From the NCBI GenBank assembly GCA_964645005.1, contig CAZXYS010000007.1:51853-115852 (forward strand): a DNA stretch of 64,000 nucleotides. Reading direction: 5' to 3'. Of this stretch, positions 1-6,898 are shown piece by piece. The notes beneath the pieces are model-generated. The model was not told where the DNA came from. It was given only the letters and a program-made list of their open reading frames with translations, and did not search any database. How positions within the stretch are numbered: position 1 is the first letter of the stretch; each line of letters starts with the position of its first letter. Source of the DNA: CAZXYS01 sp964645005 (GTDB lineage: Bacteria; Bacteroidota; Ignavibacteria; Kapaibacteriales; UBA2268). The translations under genes were made by a program, and so were the position numbers.

Positions 1-101
1 AAAATGATATAAAGAAAGCCAGGAAATATGCCCAAAAAGTCTGGGAACTCGGAGGCTCTATACCTCAGGAAAAGCTGAAGAAATTGGAATCGGAAAAATA
101 G
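1..101 (+). CDS. C-terminal end of a hypothetical protein (partial)
   Basis: A reading frame is open from the window edge (codons in phase with position 3) to a TAG stop at 99-101. It gives about 32 residues ending in KKLESEK. The visible part is very rich in lysine and looks like an amphipathic helical tail (KKARKYAQKVWELGG). The family cannot be recognised because the rest lies outside the window. Confidence 0.5.
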   Translation, partial: NDIKKARKYAQKVWELGGSIPQEKLKKLESEK

Positions 102-194
102 CTCTATACTCAAATAATTCACCCCTAAAAAGAGAGATTGCTTCGTTTCCCTCGCAATGACTTTTATCTCTAATGTAAATCCGGGGTTAATCAC

Positions 195-692
195 TCATAG
201 ATTTGATTTTAGAAGCTCCCTATAGTATTCGTAATCATTGTCATGAGTTGTGACTTCCGATTTGCCTTCAATCCATATTTCATCAGTTAAAAGGAATTTT
301 TTGAAATAGTCAATTTTTTTCTTTGTCAGCTTTGAAAGATCATTGTAGTACTCTTCAAATTTTGCCGTGACTTTCTTGCCTTTCACTTTCGGCACATAAT
401 GCTTATCAAGCCATCGTTTGTTAAGAACGAATTTGATCCACTCCAGCCCGATATATATGGCTTTGGACAATTCGGTTTGCGCTCCGTAATCGTACACGAT
501 GCATTTGCTGCCCAAAGCGGCGTGCATTAGAAAATTATAGTCCAATTCGTCAAAGATTCGCCCGAATTGGTGAGCTTCGCAATGAGATGACTGTATTCTT
601 ATGAAATTGATATTATCGACATCAAGATTTTCATCTCTTAGAGCTTCGAGACCATTGGTGAGATTTATGAATATTTTTTCCGTCTGTTTCAT
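195..692 (-). CDS. Hypothetical protein, 165 aa
   Basis: This soluble protein of 165 residues has no signal peptide or membrane segment and is rich in Lys, Tyr and Asp. I do not recognise the family. Its ATG at 692 lies only 6 bp downstream of the stop of the HMG-CoA lyase-like gene on the same strand, so the two are probably co-transcribed. Aromatic residues are common in the middle (YDYGAQTELSKAIYIGLEW), which suggests a folded globular domain. The tight spacing gives a weak hint of a role connected with acyl-CoA or amino-acid breakdown, but no function is assigned. Confidence 0.75.
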   Translation of the reverse strand: MKQTEKIFINLTNGLEALRDENLDVDNINFIRIQSSHCEAHQFGRIFDELDYNFLMHAALGSKCIVYDYGAQTELSKAIYIGLEWIKFVLNKRWLDKHYVPKVKGKKVTAKFEEYYNDLSKLTKKKIDYFKKFLLTDEIWIEGKSEVTTHDNDYEYYRELLKSNL

Positions 693-697
693 TGAAA

Positions 698-1561
698 TTA
701 CTTACTTGGAAAAACCTCTGTTGCTGTGAAAAATGCCTCCCTGAAGCAATCCATATCTACCCCGGTTGTTATTCCGCGATCATTGAAATAATGCAGCAGA
801 TTCTCCTGCGGCATATTCCCTACAAGCTCATGCGCTGCCATCGGACAGCCGCCGAAGCCTTTTATGGCTCCGTCGAACCGCTTGCAGCCTGCTTCGTAAG
901 CTGCGGCAACTTTTTCTTCCCAGGTTTGCGGGGTAGTGTGAAAATGAGCGCCAAATTCTATTTCGGGAAATTCCCTGATAATATCTGCGAAAATCGTCAC
1001 GATAGAATCATAATTAGATACCCCAACCGTGTCAGACAGAGCTGCAATCTCCACATCCATATTTATGAGTTCGTCTATCCATTTATATATCAAATCCATA
1101 TTCCAAGGATCATTGTAAGGATTGCCAAACGCCATCGAAATATAGACAATTAGCTTCTTGTCATGCTGGGCGCAAAGATTATTCACTATCTGAATATCCT
1201 CCACACGTCCGAGAGATTCATGCAGCGTAGCGTTAATATTTCGCTGCTGAAAAGTCTCCGATATCGAAAACGGAAAACCGAGGTACTTGATTTCCTCAAA
1301 TTGGCAGGCATCTTTTGCGCCCCGGAGATTGGCGGCAATCGAGAGAAGGTGCGGCGAATCCTGCGTCAATTCGAGTTTCTCGAGTACATCGGCAGTATCC
1401 TTCAATTGAGGCACCCATTTCGGCGAAACAAAACTACCGAAATCTATCGTATGAAACCCGCATTTGAGCAATTTATTTAAATATTTTGCTTTCTGCTCAG
1501 TTGGAATAAATTCTTTTATGCCCTGCATAGCATCGCGGGGACATTCTATTAATTTCACCAT
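698..1561 (-). CDS. Hydroxymethylglutaryl-CoA lyase family protein
   Basis: The 287-residue TIM-barrel protein belongs to the HMGL-like family, whose members cleave HMG-CoA to acetyl-CoA and acetoacetate in leucine breakdown. Visible family features are the N-terminal ECPRDAMQG block (the catalytic Arg-Asp pair), a KWVPQL strand, the metal-binding HxH in GAHFHTTPQ, and the C-terminal FDGAIKGFGGCPMA signature with the catalytic Cys in GGCP. The length is close to the usual ~300 residues. It is first in an apparent two-gene unit with the hypothetical gene downstream. No other leucine-degradation genes are in the window, so the exact acyl substrate is inferred from family membership only. Confidence 0.88.
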   Translation of the reverse strand: MVKLIECPRDAMQGIKEFIPTEQKAKYLNKLLKCGFHTIDFGSFVSPKWVPQLKDTADVLEKLELTQDSPHLLSIAANLRGAKDACQFEEIKYLGFPFSISETFQQRNINATLHESLGRVEDIQIVNNLCAQHDKKLIVYISMAFGNPYNDPWNMDLIYKWIDELINMDVEIAALSDTVGVSNYDSIVTIFADIIREFPEIEFGAHFHTTPQTWEEKVAAAYEAGCKRFDGAIKGFGGCPMAAHELVGNMPQENLLHYFNDRGITTGVDMDCFREAFFTATEVFPSK

Positions 1562-1788
1562 ATCACTTCTTTTATTTGATTTACTTTAATAAAGCTAACG
1601 CAGGCAGGAAAGTTAAATTTTAAAATAAAATCTATACGGATATAATACGGTCATTTTAATATACATTTGAAAATTGAATCTGCAAAATACTCTTTTAACT
1701 CGGGAAACAATCGAATAGTTGTATAACAATTTTCTTATCTCAAATTAGAGAAAATAAATAATTTTATAAATAAATCAAAGGTAAAAAC

Positions 1789-1950
1789 ATGCCAGTAAGA
1801 AAAGCAAGAGCAGCCTGGCAGGGCGATCTGCCAAATGGCAAAGGCAAAGTAGAACTTGAAAGCGAGAATACAGCTAAGAATTACAACTTCAACACCAGAT
1901 TTGAAAACGGTGAAGGAAGTAACCCTGAAGAGCGTTGGCGATCTCGGTGA
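1789..1950 (+). pseudogene. N-terminal fragment of an OsmC-family protein (truncated)
   Basis: An ATG at 1789 with a good ribosome binding site (AAAGG at 1777-1782) opens a 53-codon frame. It begins MPVRKARAAWQGDLPNGKGK and continues to NTRFENGEGSNPEE. This is the typical start of an OsmC/Ohr-like organic hydroperoxide reductase. In intact relatives the NPEE motif is followed by the helix carrying the first catalytic cysteine (AAHAGC-like). Here that helix is absent and the frame stops at TGA 1948-1950 after four unrelated codons. No downstream frame restores an OsmC sequence, so the gene is truncated rather than simply frameshifted, or the assembly is misjoined here. Confidence 0.7.
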
Positions 1951-2258
1951 AAATGAAGATACCATTATACCTGCGGAAATGGTTGAAATTTACGAAGATA
2001 AGAGAGCTGTAACTTTCGAGGGTATTTCAAAGGAAAATATTGCCGATATACCTCGATTCGGCGGCAGAGAGGTAGAAAAAGACTATGAAGAACACGTTCA
2101 AGATACTATAAGAAAAATAATTGAAACCGGAGTTCATTCAGAGAAATACAAACCTGACGAAAAATATGTAGGGGATCGTCTTTTCAGAAGGAGAAGGCGC
2201 CGCAATGCGCACCTGGGCTGGAGGATTGAGCCTCATTCCAAAATATAAGTTTGTTTAA
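1931..2258 (+). pseudogene. C-terminal fragment of an unidentified protein joined to the OsmC remnant
   Basis: From about 1931 a protein-like reading frame (SVGDLGENEDTIIPAEMVEI onward) runs in a different phase from the OsmC start. It is acidic and globular-looking up to KYVGD at about 2173. It then turns into an implausible poly-arginine stretch and stops at 2248. Dropping one G in the GGGG run at 2171-2174 restores a better sequence that includes GEGAAMRTWAGGLSLIPKYK and ends at TAA 2256-2258. I read this as the 3' part of a second gene, with a frameshift, abutting the OsmC remnant. The family is not recognised. A translation start for this part alone is not evident. Confidence 0.45.
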
Positions 2259-2273
2259 CTACGGAAAATTAAT

Positions 2274-3845
2274 ATGAAAGAAGTTGTCGCAGCAAAAACA
2301 ACAGATCTCAGCGAAGGACAGATGAAAACAGTATTGGTGGACGGCAGAAATTTGCTTCTTAGTAAAATTGGTGGTAAGTTCTATGCTGTTTCACCTTTTT
2401 GCACTCATTATGGTGCGGAACTTGAAGATGGCATTTTGAAAAGTGACAGGATCACCTGCCCCTGGCATAACGCCTGTTTCAATGCAAAAACAGGCGAAAT
2501 GCTCGAGCCGCCGGCTTTGGATTCTCTTAACTCTTTTGAAACAGAAGTCAGAGAGGATCAAATCATAGTCAAACTGCCGGATGTGGAAAGTGAAAGCAGA
2601 CACCCGGAAATGACTATCCCCGATCCAGTAAAGGATGATGAAATTTATGTTATTGTCGGAGGCGGTGCAGCAGGATATATGGCTGCCCAGACTTTAAGGC
2701 AGGACGGTTTCAATGGAAGAATCGTTATGATAACAATGGAAGACAGACTTCCTTATGACAGACCGAATCTCAGTAAAGACTACCTTGCCGGGGATGCGGA
2801 AGACGAATGGATGCCTCTTCGCGGTGAAGATTTTTTCAAAAAATATAAGATCGAAACTATCATCAACAGCCGAGTTCGCAATGTCGATACATTTAATAAG
2901 GAAATTGTTCACGATAACGGCACTATCAATTTCCATAAAGTTCTGTTCGCAACCGGCGGAGAGCCAAGAAATCTTAATGTACCGGGAAATAGTTTAGATA
3001 ATATTTTCTACCTGAGAAGTTATAATGACTCTCAAAATATTATTGAGGCTGTTAAAAATGTTAAGAATGCTGTTGTGGTCGGTGCCAGCTTCATTGGAAT
3101 GGAAACGGCGCATTCTCTTATGAAAAGAGGTTTGAATGTAACTGTAGCTGCGCCTGAGAAGCTGCCATTTGAGAATATATTCGGAACTGAGATCGGAAAA
3201 ATGTTTAAGAAAAAACATGAAGAAAGCGGCATTATTTTTAAATTAGGCAGAACAGTAAAGGAGTTTGAGGGTAATAACAATGTGGAAGGCGTTCTGCTTG
3301 ATAACAATGAAGAGATTGATGCCGACTTAGCTGCGATTGGTATTGGAATAAAACCTGTTAGCAATCTCAGCGGTAATATTAGACCGGATGATGACGGCGC
3401 CTTCAAAGTAGATAAGTTTTTGCGGCTATCTGATTCGGTTTTTGCTGCGGGCGATTGCGCCAAATTCGATGATTGGCGCACAGGTGAGGAATTTAAAATT
3501 GAACACTGGCGGACCGCTATGCAGCAAGGTGCCATAGCAGCCCATAATATGTACGGCAAAAACATTGAATACCGGAAAGTACCTTTCTTCTGGACCGAAC
3601 AAGCAGGGCTGGAACTGCATTATGTCGGACATGCGAAAGAATGGGACGAGATTATCTTTGACGGCGAAATTGAAGATGAACAGTTTATAGCTTATTACAT
3701 AAAAAATGATAAAGTTCATGCCGCAGCAGGCATTGGCAGAAATAGAGATATTGCAGCAATAAGCGAGCTAATGCGGCTCGGCAGAATGCCAAAGAAAAAA
3801 GACCTCGATGGATTCGAACCTGTAATTTACTTGAGGAAAATATAG
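2274..3845 (+). CDS. Rieske [2Fe-2S]-FAD/NAD(P)H oxidoreductase fusion (AIFM3-like)
   Basis: The 523-residue protein combines an N-terminal Rieske ferredoxin domain (residues ~1-105; cluster ligands C43-T-H45 and C62-P-W-H65) with a pyridine-nucleotide-disulfide reductase-type flavoprotein. The FAD Rossmann motif is VGGGAAG near residue 130, and the NAD(P)H Rossmann motif is VVVGASFIGME near residue 270. This layout matches AIFM3-like and rubredoxin/ferredoxin-reductase-like proteins that pass electrons from NAD(P)H through FAD to the Rieske centre. No active-site CxxC of disulfide reductases is present, consistent with that class. The electron acceptor cannot be read from the context. It starts 16 bp after the upstream broken gene, which may explain a shared history of co-transcription. 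Confidence 0.9.
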   Translation: MKEVVAAKTTDLSEGQMKTVLVDGRNLLLSKIGGKFYAVSPFCTHYGAELEDGILKSDRITCPWHNACFNAKTGEMLEPPALDSLNSFETEVREDQIIVKLPDVESESRHPEMTIPDPVKDDEIYVIVGGGAAGYMAAQTLRQDGFNGRIVMITMEDRLPYDRPNLSKDYLAGDAEDEWMPLRGEDFFKKYKIETIINSRVRNVDTFNKEIVHDNGTINFHKVLFATGGEPRNLNVPGNSLDNIFYLRSYNDSQNIIEAVKNVKNAVVVGASFIGMETAHSLMKRGLNVTVAAPEKLPFENIFGTEIGKMFKKKHEESGIIFKLGRTVKEFEGNNNVEGVLLDNNEEIDADLAAIGIGIKPVSNLSGNIRPDDDGAFKVDKFLRLSDSVFAAGDCAKFDDWRTGEEFKIEHWRTAMQQGAIAAHNMYGKNIEYRKVPFFWTEQAGLELHYVGHAKEWDEIIFDGEIEDEQFIAYYIKNDKVHAAAGIGRNRDIAAISELMRLGRMPKKKDLDGFEPVIYLRKI

Positions 3846-3900
3846 TAATAGGAAAGTTTTAGGTTTTAAGATGAGTGCGACCTATAATTTGTTTTTGTCT

Positions 3901-3922
3901 ATCCTTCGACTTTGCTGAGGAT
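3901..3922. repeat. Small palindromic intergenic repeat
   Basis: The sequence ATCCT...AGGAT frames a core TCGACTTTGCTG. It resembles the copy at 13490-13521 (ATGTCATCCTTCGATTCTGC...), so this is one of a dispersed palindromic repeat family in intergenic spacers. Confidence 0.5.
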
Positions 3923-3938
3923 GACATTTTAAGCTTTC

Positions 3939-3975
3939 TATCGGCACAGTTTGGTTGCGCTCACTGTGACCGATA
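3939..3975. terminator. Hairpin downstream of rpsR and of the Rieske oxidoreductase gene
   Basis: TATCGGCACAGT pairs with ACTGTGACCGATA with a single bulge, giving a 12-bp stem. It lies between two convergent genes, 12 bp beyond the rpsR stop. There is no long U tract on either side, so its role as a terminator or mRNA 3' end stabiliser is inferred from position. Confidence 0.5.
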
Positions 3976-3986
3976 TTTTCCTAATT

Positions 3987-4253
3987 TTAAGTAACGTCCT
4001 GCGCAACGTATGGTATTAATGCAAGATGGCGTGCATATTTAATCGCTTTAGCTATTTCACGCTGTTGAAAAGCGCTGACGCCAGTGATTCTGCGTGGCAA
4101 AATTTTACCCTGATCGTTGGTAAAGCGCTGCAGGAACTTTGGATCTAAATAATCAACTACCTTCTGACCTTTTATAGGATTGGGTTTTTTCTTTTGTCCA
4201 CGTTTATTAGGTTTAAAGGTGGAGCCTGTCTGCATTGGATATATAGCGCTCAT
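3987..4253 (-). CDS. rpsR: 30S ribosomal protein S18 (bS18)
   Basis: The 88-residue basic protein carries the S18 core: DYLDPKFLQRFTNDQGKI, then LPRRITGVSAFQQREIAKAI and KYARHLALIPY. In the 30S platform S18 pairs with S6. The N-terminal ~25 residues are a Lys/Pro-rich extension. The gene overlaps the upstream L31 gene by 4 nt (ATGA type), so the pair is translationally coupled. In many bacteria rpsR sits with rpsF and rplI, but here it is linked to rpmE, an arrangement that differs from the common one. Confidence 0.96.
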   Translation of the reverse strand: MSAIYPMQTGSTFKPNKRGQKKKPNPIKGQKVVDYLDPKFLQRFTNDQGKILPRRITGVSAFQQREIAKAIKYARHLALIPYVAQDVT

Positions 4254-4489
4254 TTTGAACCCTTCTTATTTTCTTTGATCTCTTCTGATTTTTTAAATCT
4301 TTTATTGAATCTTTCTACTCGTCCGGCAGTGTCAACCAGAACCTGCTTGCCTGTAAAAAACGGATGCGATTTTGAATCAATTTCCAGAGTCATATTCTCA
4401 TTTTTATAGCAGGAACGGGTTTCAAACACAGTTCCATCGGTCATCTTGACTTTAACTGTATGATAATATGGATGAATATCCTTTTTCAT
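4250..4489 (-). CDS. rpmE: 50S ribosomal protein L31 (bL31)
   Basis: This 79-residue protein opens with MKKDIHPYYHTVKVKMTDGT and has the HPFFTGKQ motif that marks L31. The zinc-binding cysteine set of type-I L31 is not present; only one Cys is seen (RSCYKN), so this is probably a zinc-independent form. The C-terminal tail is Lys-rich (KKSEEIKENKKGSK). It is the middle gene of a three-gene unit, 4 nt after the small upstream gene and overlapping rpsR by 4 nt. Confidence 0.95.
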   Translation of the reverse strand: MKKDIHPYYHTVKVKMTDGTVFETRSCYKNENMTLEIDSKSHPFFTGKQVLVDTAGRVERFNKRFKKSEEIKENKKGSK

Positions 4490-4493
4490 AGTG

Positions 4494-4679
4494 TTAACCT
4501 TCCTTTATTGCTGATATTTTGTCCACTTCATTAATATCTTTCACTCCAACGAGCTTTTCCATAGCTCTGAGTGATCCGCGATTATCATCTTTGTACCACT
4601 GGATCACTTTAACTAAAATTTTATCCTGTTGAACTTTCTTCCTTTTTGCTTTATCGCCAAAACTTTGTGTCTTTGCCAT
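4494..4679 (-). CDS. Small basic protein co-encoded with L31 and S18
   Basis: This 61-residue protein begins MAKTQSFGDKAKRKKVQQDK and continues with LVKVIQWYKDDNRGSLRAME. It is basic, has no cysteine and no membrane segment. It is the first gene of the unit with L31 and S18 and lies directly behind an FCB-type promoter, which argues for a ribosome-linked role. The layout (short basic head, then KVI, a turn with Gly-Ser, then an acidic tail) faintly recalls DUF4295/bL38, the lineage-specific ribosomal protein of Bacteroidota. The sequence likeness is weak, so this is only a hypothesis. Confidence 0.75.
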   Translation of the reverse strand: MAKTQSFGDKAKRKKVQQDKILVKVIQWYKDDNRGSLRAMEKLVGVKDINEVDKISAIKEG

Positions 4680-4717
4680 TTTTTATTCTCTTTAAATTTC
4701 TTAATATTGACGAACTA

Positions 4718-4749
4718 CAAATTTAAAACTGTTTTTTTTTATATCAAAA
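4718..4749 (-). promoter_or_regulatory. FCB-type promoter upstream of the small protein-rpmE-rpsR unit
   Basis: On the minus strand the sequence reads TTTTG (4749-4745), then 19 bases, then TAAATTTG (4725-4718). This matches the Bacteroidota primary sigma consensus TTTG-N19-21-TAnnTTTG exactly. It lies about 40 bp upstream of the first start codon at 4679. Confidence 0.7.
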
Positions 4750-4814
4750 TTTTTTGATTAAAAATCGTTTACTTAATACATTAAAACTATCACGAATAAG
4801 CTGCAGGATATTTT

Positions 4815-6860
4815 ATGGGAAGCGAAAAAAATTCAGACCGGCAAAAAGATGAGCACAGGATACGAGAATTACGCAATCTCATCAACAAATATGATTATTA
4901 TTACTATGTAGAAGCTCAACCGATTATTTCCGATCGTGAATATGATTCCCTGTTCAAGGAGCTGGAAGAGCTGGAACGGAAACACCCCGATTTAATCACC
5001 AAAGATTCTCCCACGCAGCGCGTCGGTGGTCAGCCTATCGAAGAATTCAAATCTGTCCGGCATGAGGTGCCTATGCTATCCCTCTCGAACACTTATAGCA
5101 GAGAGGAAGTCATGGATTTCGACAGAAGGGTAAAGGAACTGCTTGGCACGGATGATTTTCGATATATTACTGAACTTAAGTATGACGGCGTTGCCATAAG
5201 CCTCAGGTACAGGGATGGGAAGCTCGATATGGGCGTAACCCGCGGGGACGGCTATACCGGCGATAATATCACCCAGAATATAAAAACTATCCGCAGTCTG
5301 CCTTTGACAGTCGATCCACCGGAAATAGACGGCGATGAAATGAGCAATTTTGAGGTGCGCGGCGAAGTTTATATGGACGAGGAGGATTTCTTCAAAATAA
5401 ATGAAGCGAGAAAGGAAAGGGATGAAAAGATCTATGCTAATCCTCGCAATTTAACCGCAGGTACTCTTAAATTGCTCGACCCAAAGCAGGTCGATGCTCG
5501 TCCGCTTAAGATAGTTTGTTATTATCTGCGTTCGGAAAAAGTTAAACTGACGCATCACAGCAAGAATCTTGAAATTATAAATAAAATGAAATTCCCCGGA
5601 AGCAGATATTATAGATTATGCGAAAATATTGACGAAGTATTCAATTATATTGATGAATGGGAGACAAAAAGAAATGATCTGCCTTTCCGGATTGACGGAA
5701 TTGTTATAAAAGTGGATTCTCTCGAGCAGCAGGGATATCTGGGATTTGTCGCCCGCTCGCCCCGCTGGGCGATAGCATACAAATATGAAGCGGAAACAGC
5801 CGAGACTAAGCTTCATAAAATAGATTTTCAGGTGGGCAGGGTAGGTACTGTTACGCCAAGGGCTATACTCGAGCCCGTCTTCATCTCAGGATCAACTGTC
5901 AGCAGAGCTACTCTTCATAACGAAGATTATATCAAAGAACTCGATATACGAGAAGGGGATTATGTTCTGGTGCAAAAAGCAGGTGAGATAATCCCCAAAG
6001 TCATGGGCTTTGTCAAAGAGAAACGCCCTGAGGGGACAAAACCTTTCGAATTTCCTCGGTACTGCCCCTGCGAGAAGAAACAGAAGCTGGTGCGCCCGCC
6101 CGGGGAAGCAAATTATTTCTGTACGCACCCGGAATGTCCCTGGCAGGTGCGCAGAAAGATTGAGCACTTCGCTTCGCGTAATGCAATGTATATCGAGGGG
6201 CTCGGCGAAAAAGTTGTCGATAAATTTGTTGATCTCGGTTTCCTTAACAATATTGCTGATATCTATGATCTGCACAAGCACAGGGATGAGATAGCCTCAC
6301 TTGAAGGCTGGGGCGATAAAAGCGCAGACAATCTGCTGCAGGCAATAGGAAAAAGTAAGGAGCAGCCTTTCCATAAAGTACTCTACGGAATCGGGATAAA
6401 GTTCATTGGTGAAGAAAGTGCGCGGCTTCTGGCAAGTAAGTTCAAGTCGCTGGATAATCTTGCATCTGCTACTCAGGAGGACCTTGAAGCGGTCTATGAA
6501 ATTGGCGCTAAGATGGCTGTTTCTATTGTCGAGTTCTTTAAAAATGAGAAACAGTTGGAAATAATCGAGCGTCTCAAAAAAGCGGGATTGAACTTCGAAG
6601 TTGAAGAAACTGAGGAATACGCTGCTGCCAATAAGCTGTCCGGTCTGACTTTTGTATTGACCGGGGAACTGGAATCCGTGACCCGCAATGAAGCCAAACA
6701 GAAGATTGAGTCACAAGGCGGAAAGGTGACAGGTTCCGTCAGTAAAAAGACGAATTACGTTGTCGCCGGAGCCAACCCCGGCAGCAAATACGACAAAGCA
6801 CAGAAACTGGGTACGGAAATTCTTGATGAGAAGAAGTTCAAGGAGTTGATAGGGGAATAA
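4815..6860 (+). CDS. ligA: NAD-dependent DNA ligase LigA
   Basis: The 681-residue enzyme seals nicks in duplex DNA using NAD+. Domains in order are the Ia domain (~residues 10-75; YYYYVEAQPIISDREYD), adenylation domain with the catalytic lysine K122 in ELKYDGVAI, OB fold, tetracysteine zinc site, four HhH motifs, and a C-terminal BRCT domain (from about residue 605, LSGLTFVLTGELE). The length is normal. The first zinc pair reads C-P-C rather than the common CxxC, while the second (CTHPEC) is C-x4-C. The start ATG at 4815 fits the family N-terminus. It is divergent from the ribosomal unit. Confidence 0.97.
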   Translation: MGSEKNSDRQKDEHRIRELRNLINKYDYYYYVEAQPIISDREYDSLFKELEELERKHPDLITKDSPTQRVGGQPIEEFKSVRHEVPMLSLSNTYSREEVMDFDRRVKELLGTDDFRYITELKYDGVAISLRYRDGKLDMGVTRGDGYTGDNITQNIKTIRSLPLTVDPPEIDGDEMSNFEVRGEVYMDEEDFFKINEARKERDEKIYANPRNLTAGTLKLLDPKQVDARPLKIVCYYLRSEKVKLTHHSKNLEIINKMKFPGSRYYRLCENIDEVFNYIDEWETKRNDLPFRIDGIVIKVDSLEQQGYLGFVARSPRWAIAYKYEAETAETKLHKIDFQVGRVGTVTPRAILEPVFISGSTVSRATLHNEDYIKELDIREGDYVLVQKAGEIIPKVMGFVKEKRPEGTKPFEFPRYCPCEKKQKLVRPPGEANYFCTHPECPWQVRRKIEHFASRNAMYIEGLGEKVVDKFVDLGFLNNIADIYDLHKHRDEIASLEGWGDKSADNLLQAIGKSKEQPFHKVLYGIGIKFIGEESARLLASKFKSLDNLASATQEDLEAVYEIGAKMAVSIVEFFKNEKQLEIIERLKKAGLNFEVEETEEYAAANKLSGLTFVLTGELESVTRNEAKQKIESQGGKVTGSVSKKTNYVVAGANPGSKYDKAQKLGTEILDEKKFKELIGE

Positions 6861-6898
6861 TGAGATATTCTCCCTGCCTTCTAATTGAGAAGAACATA

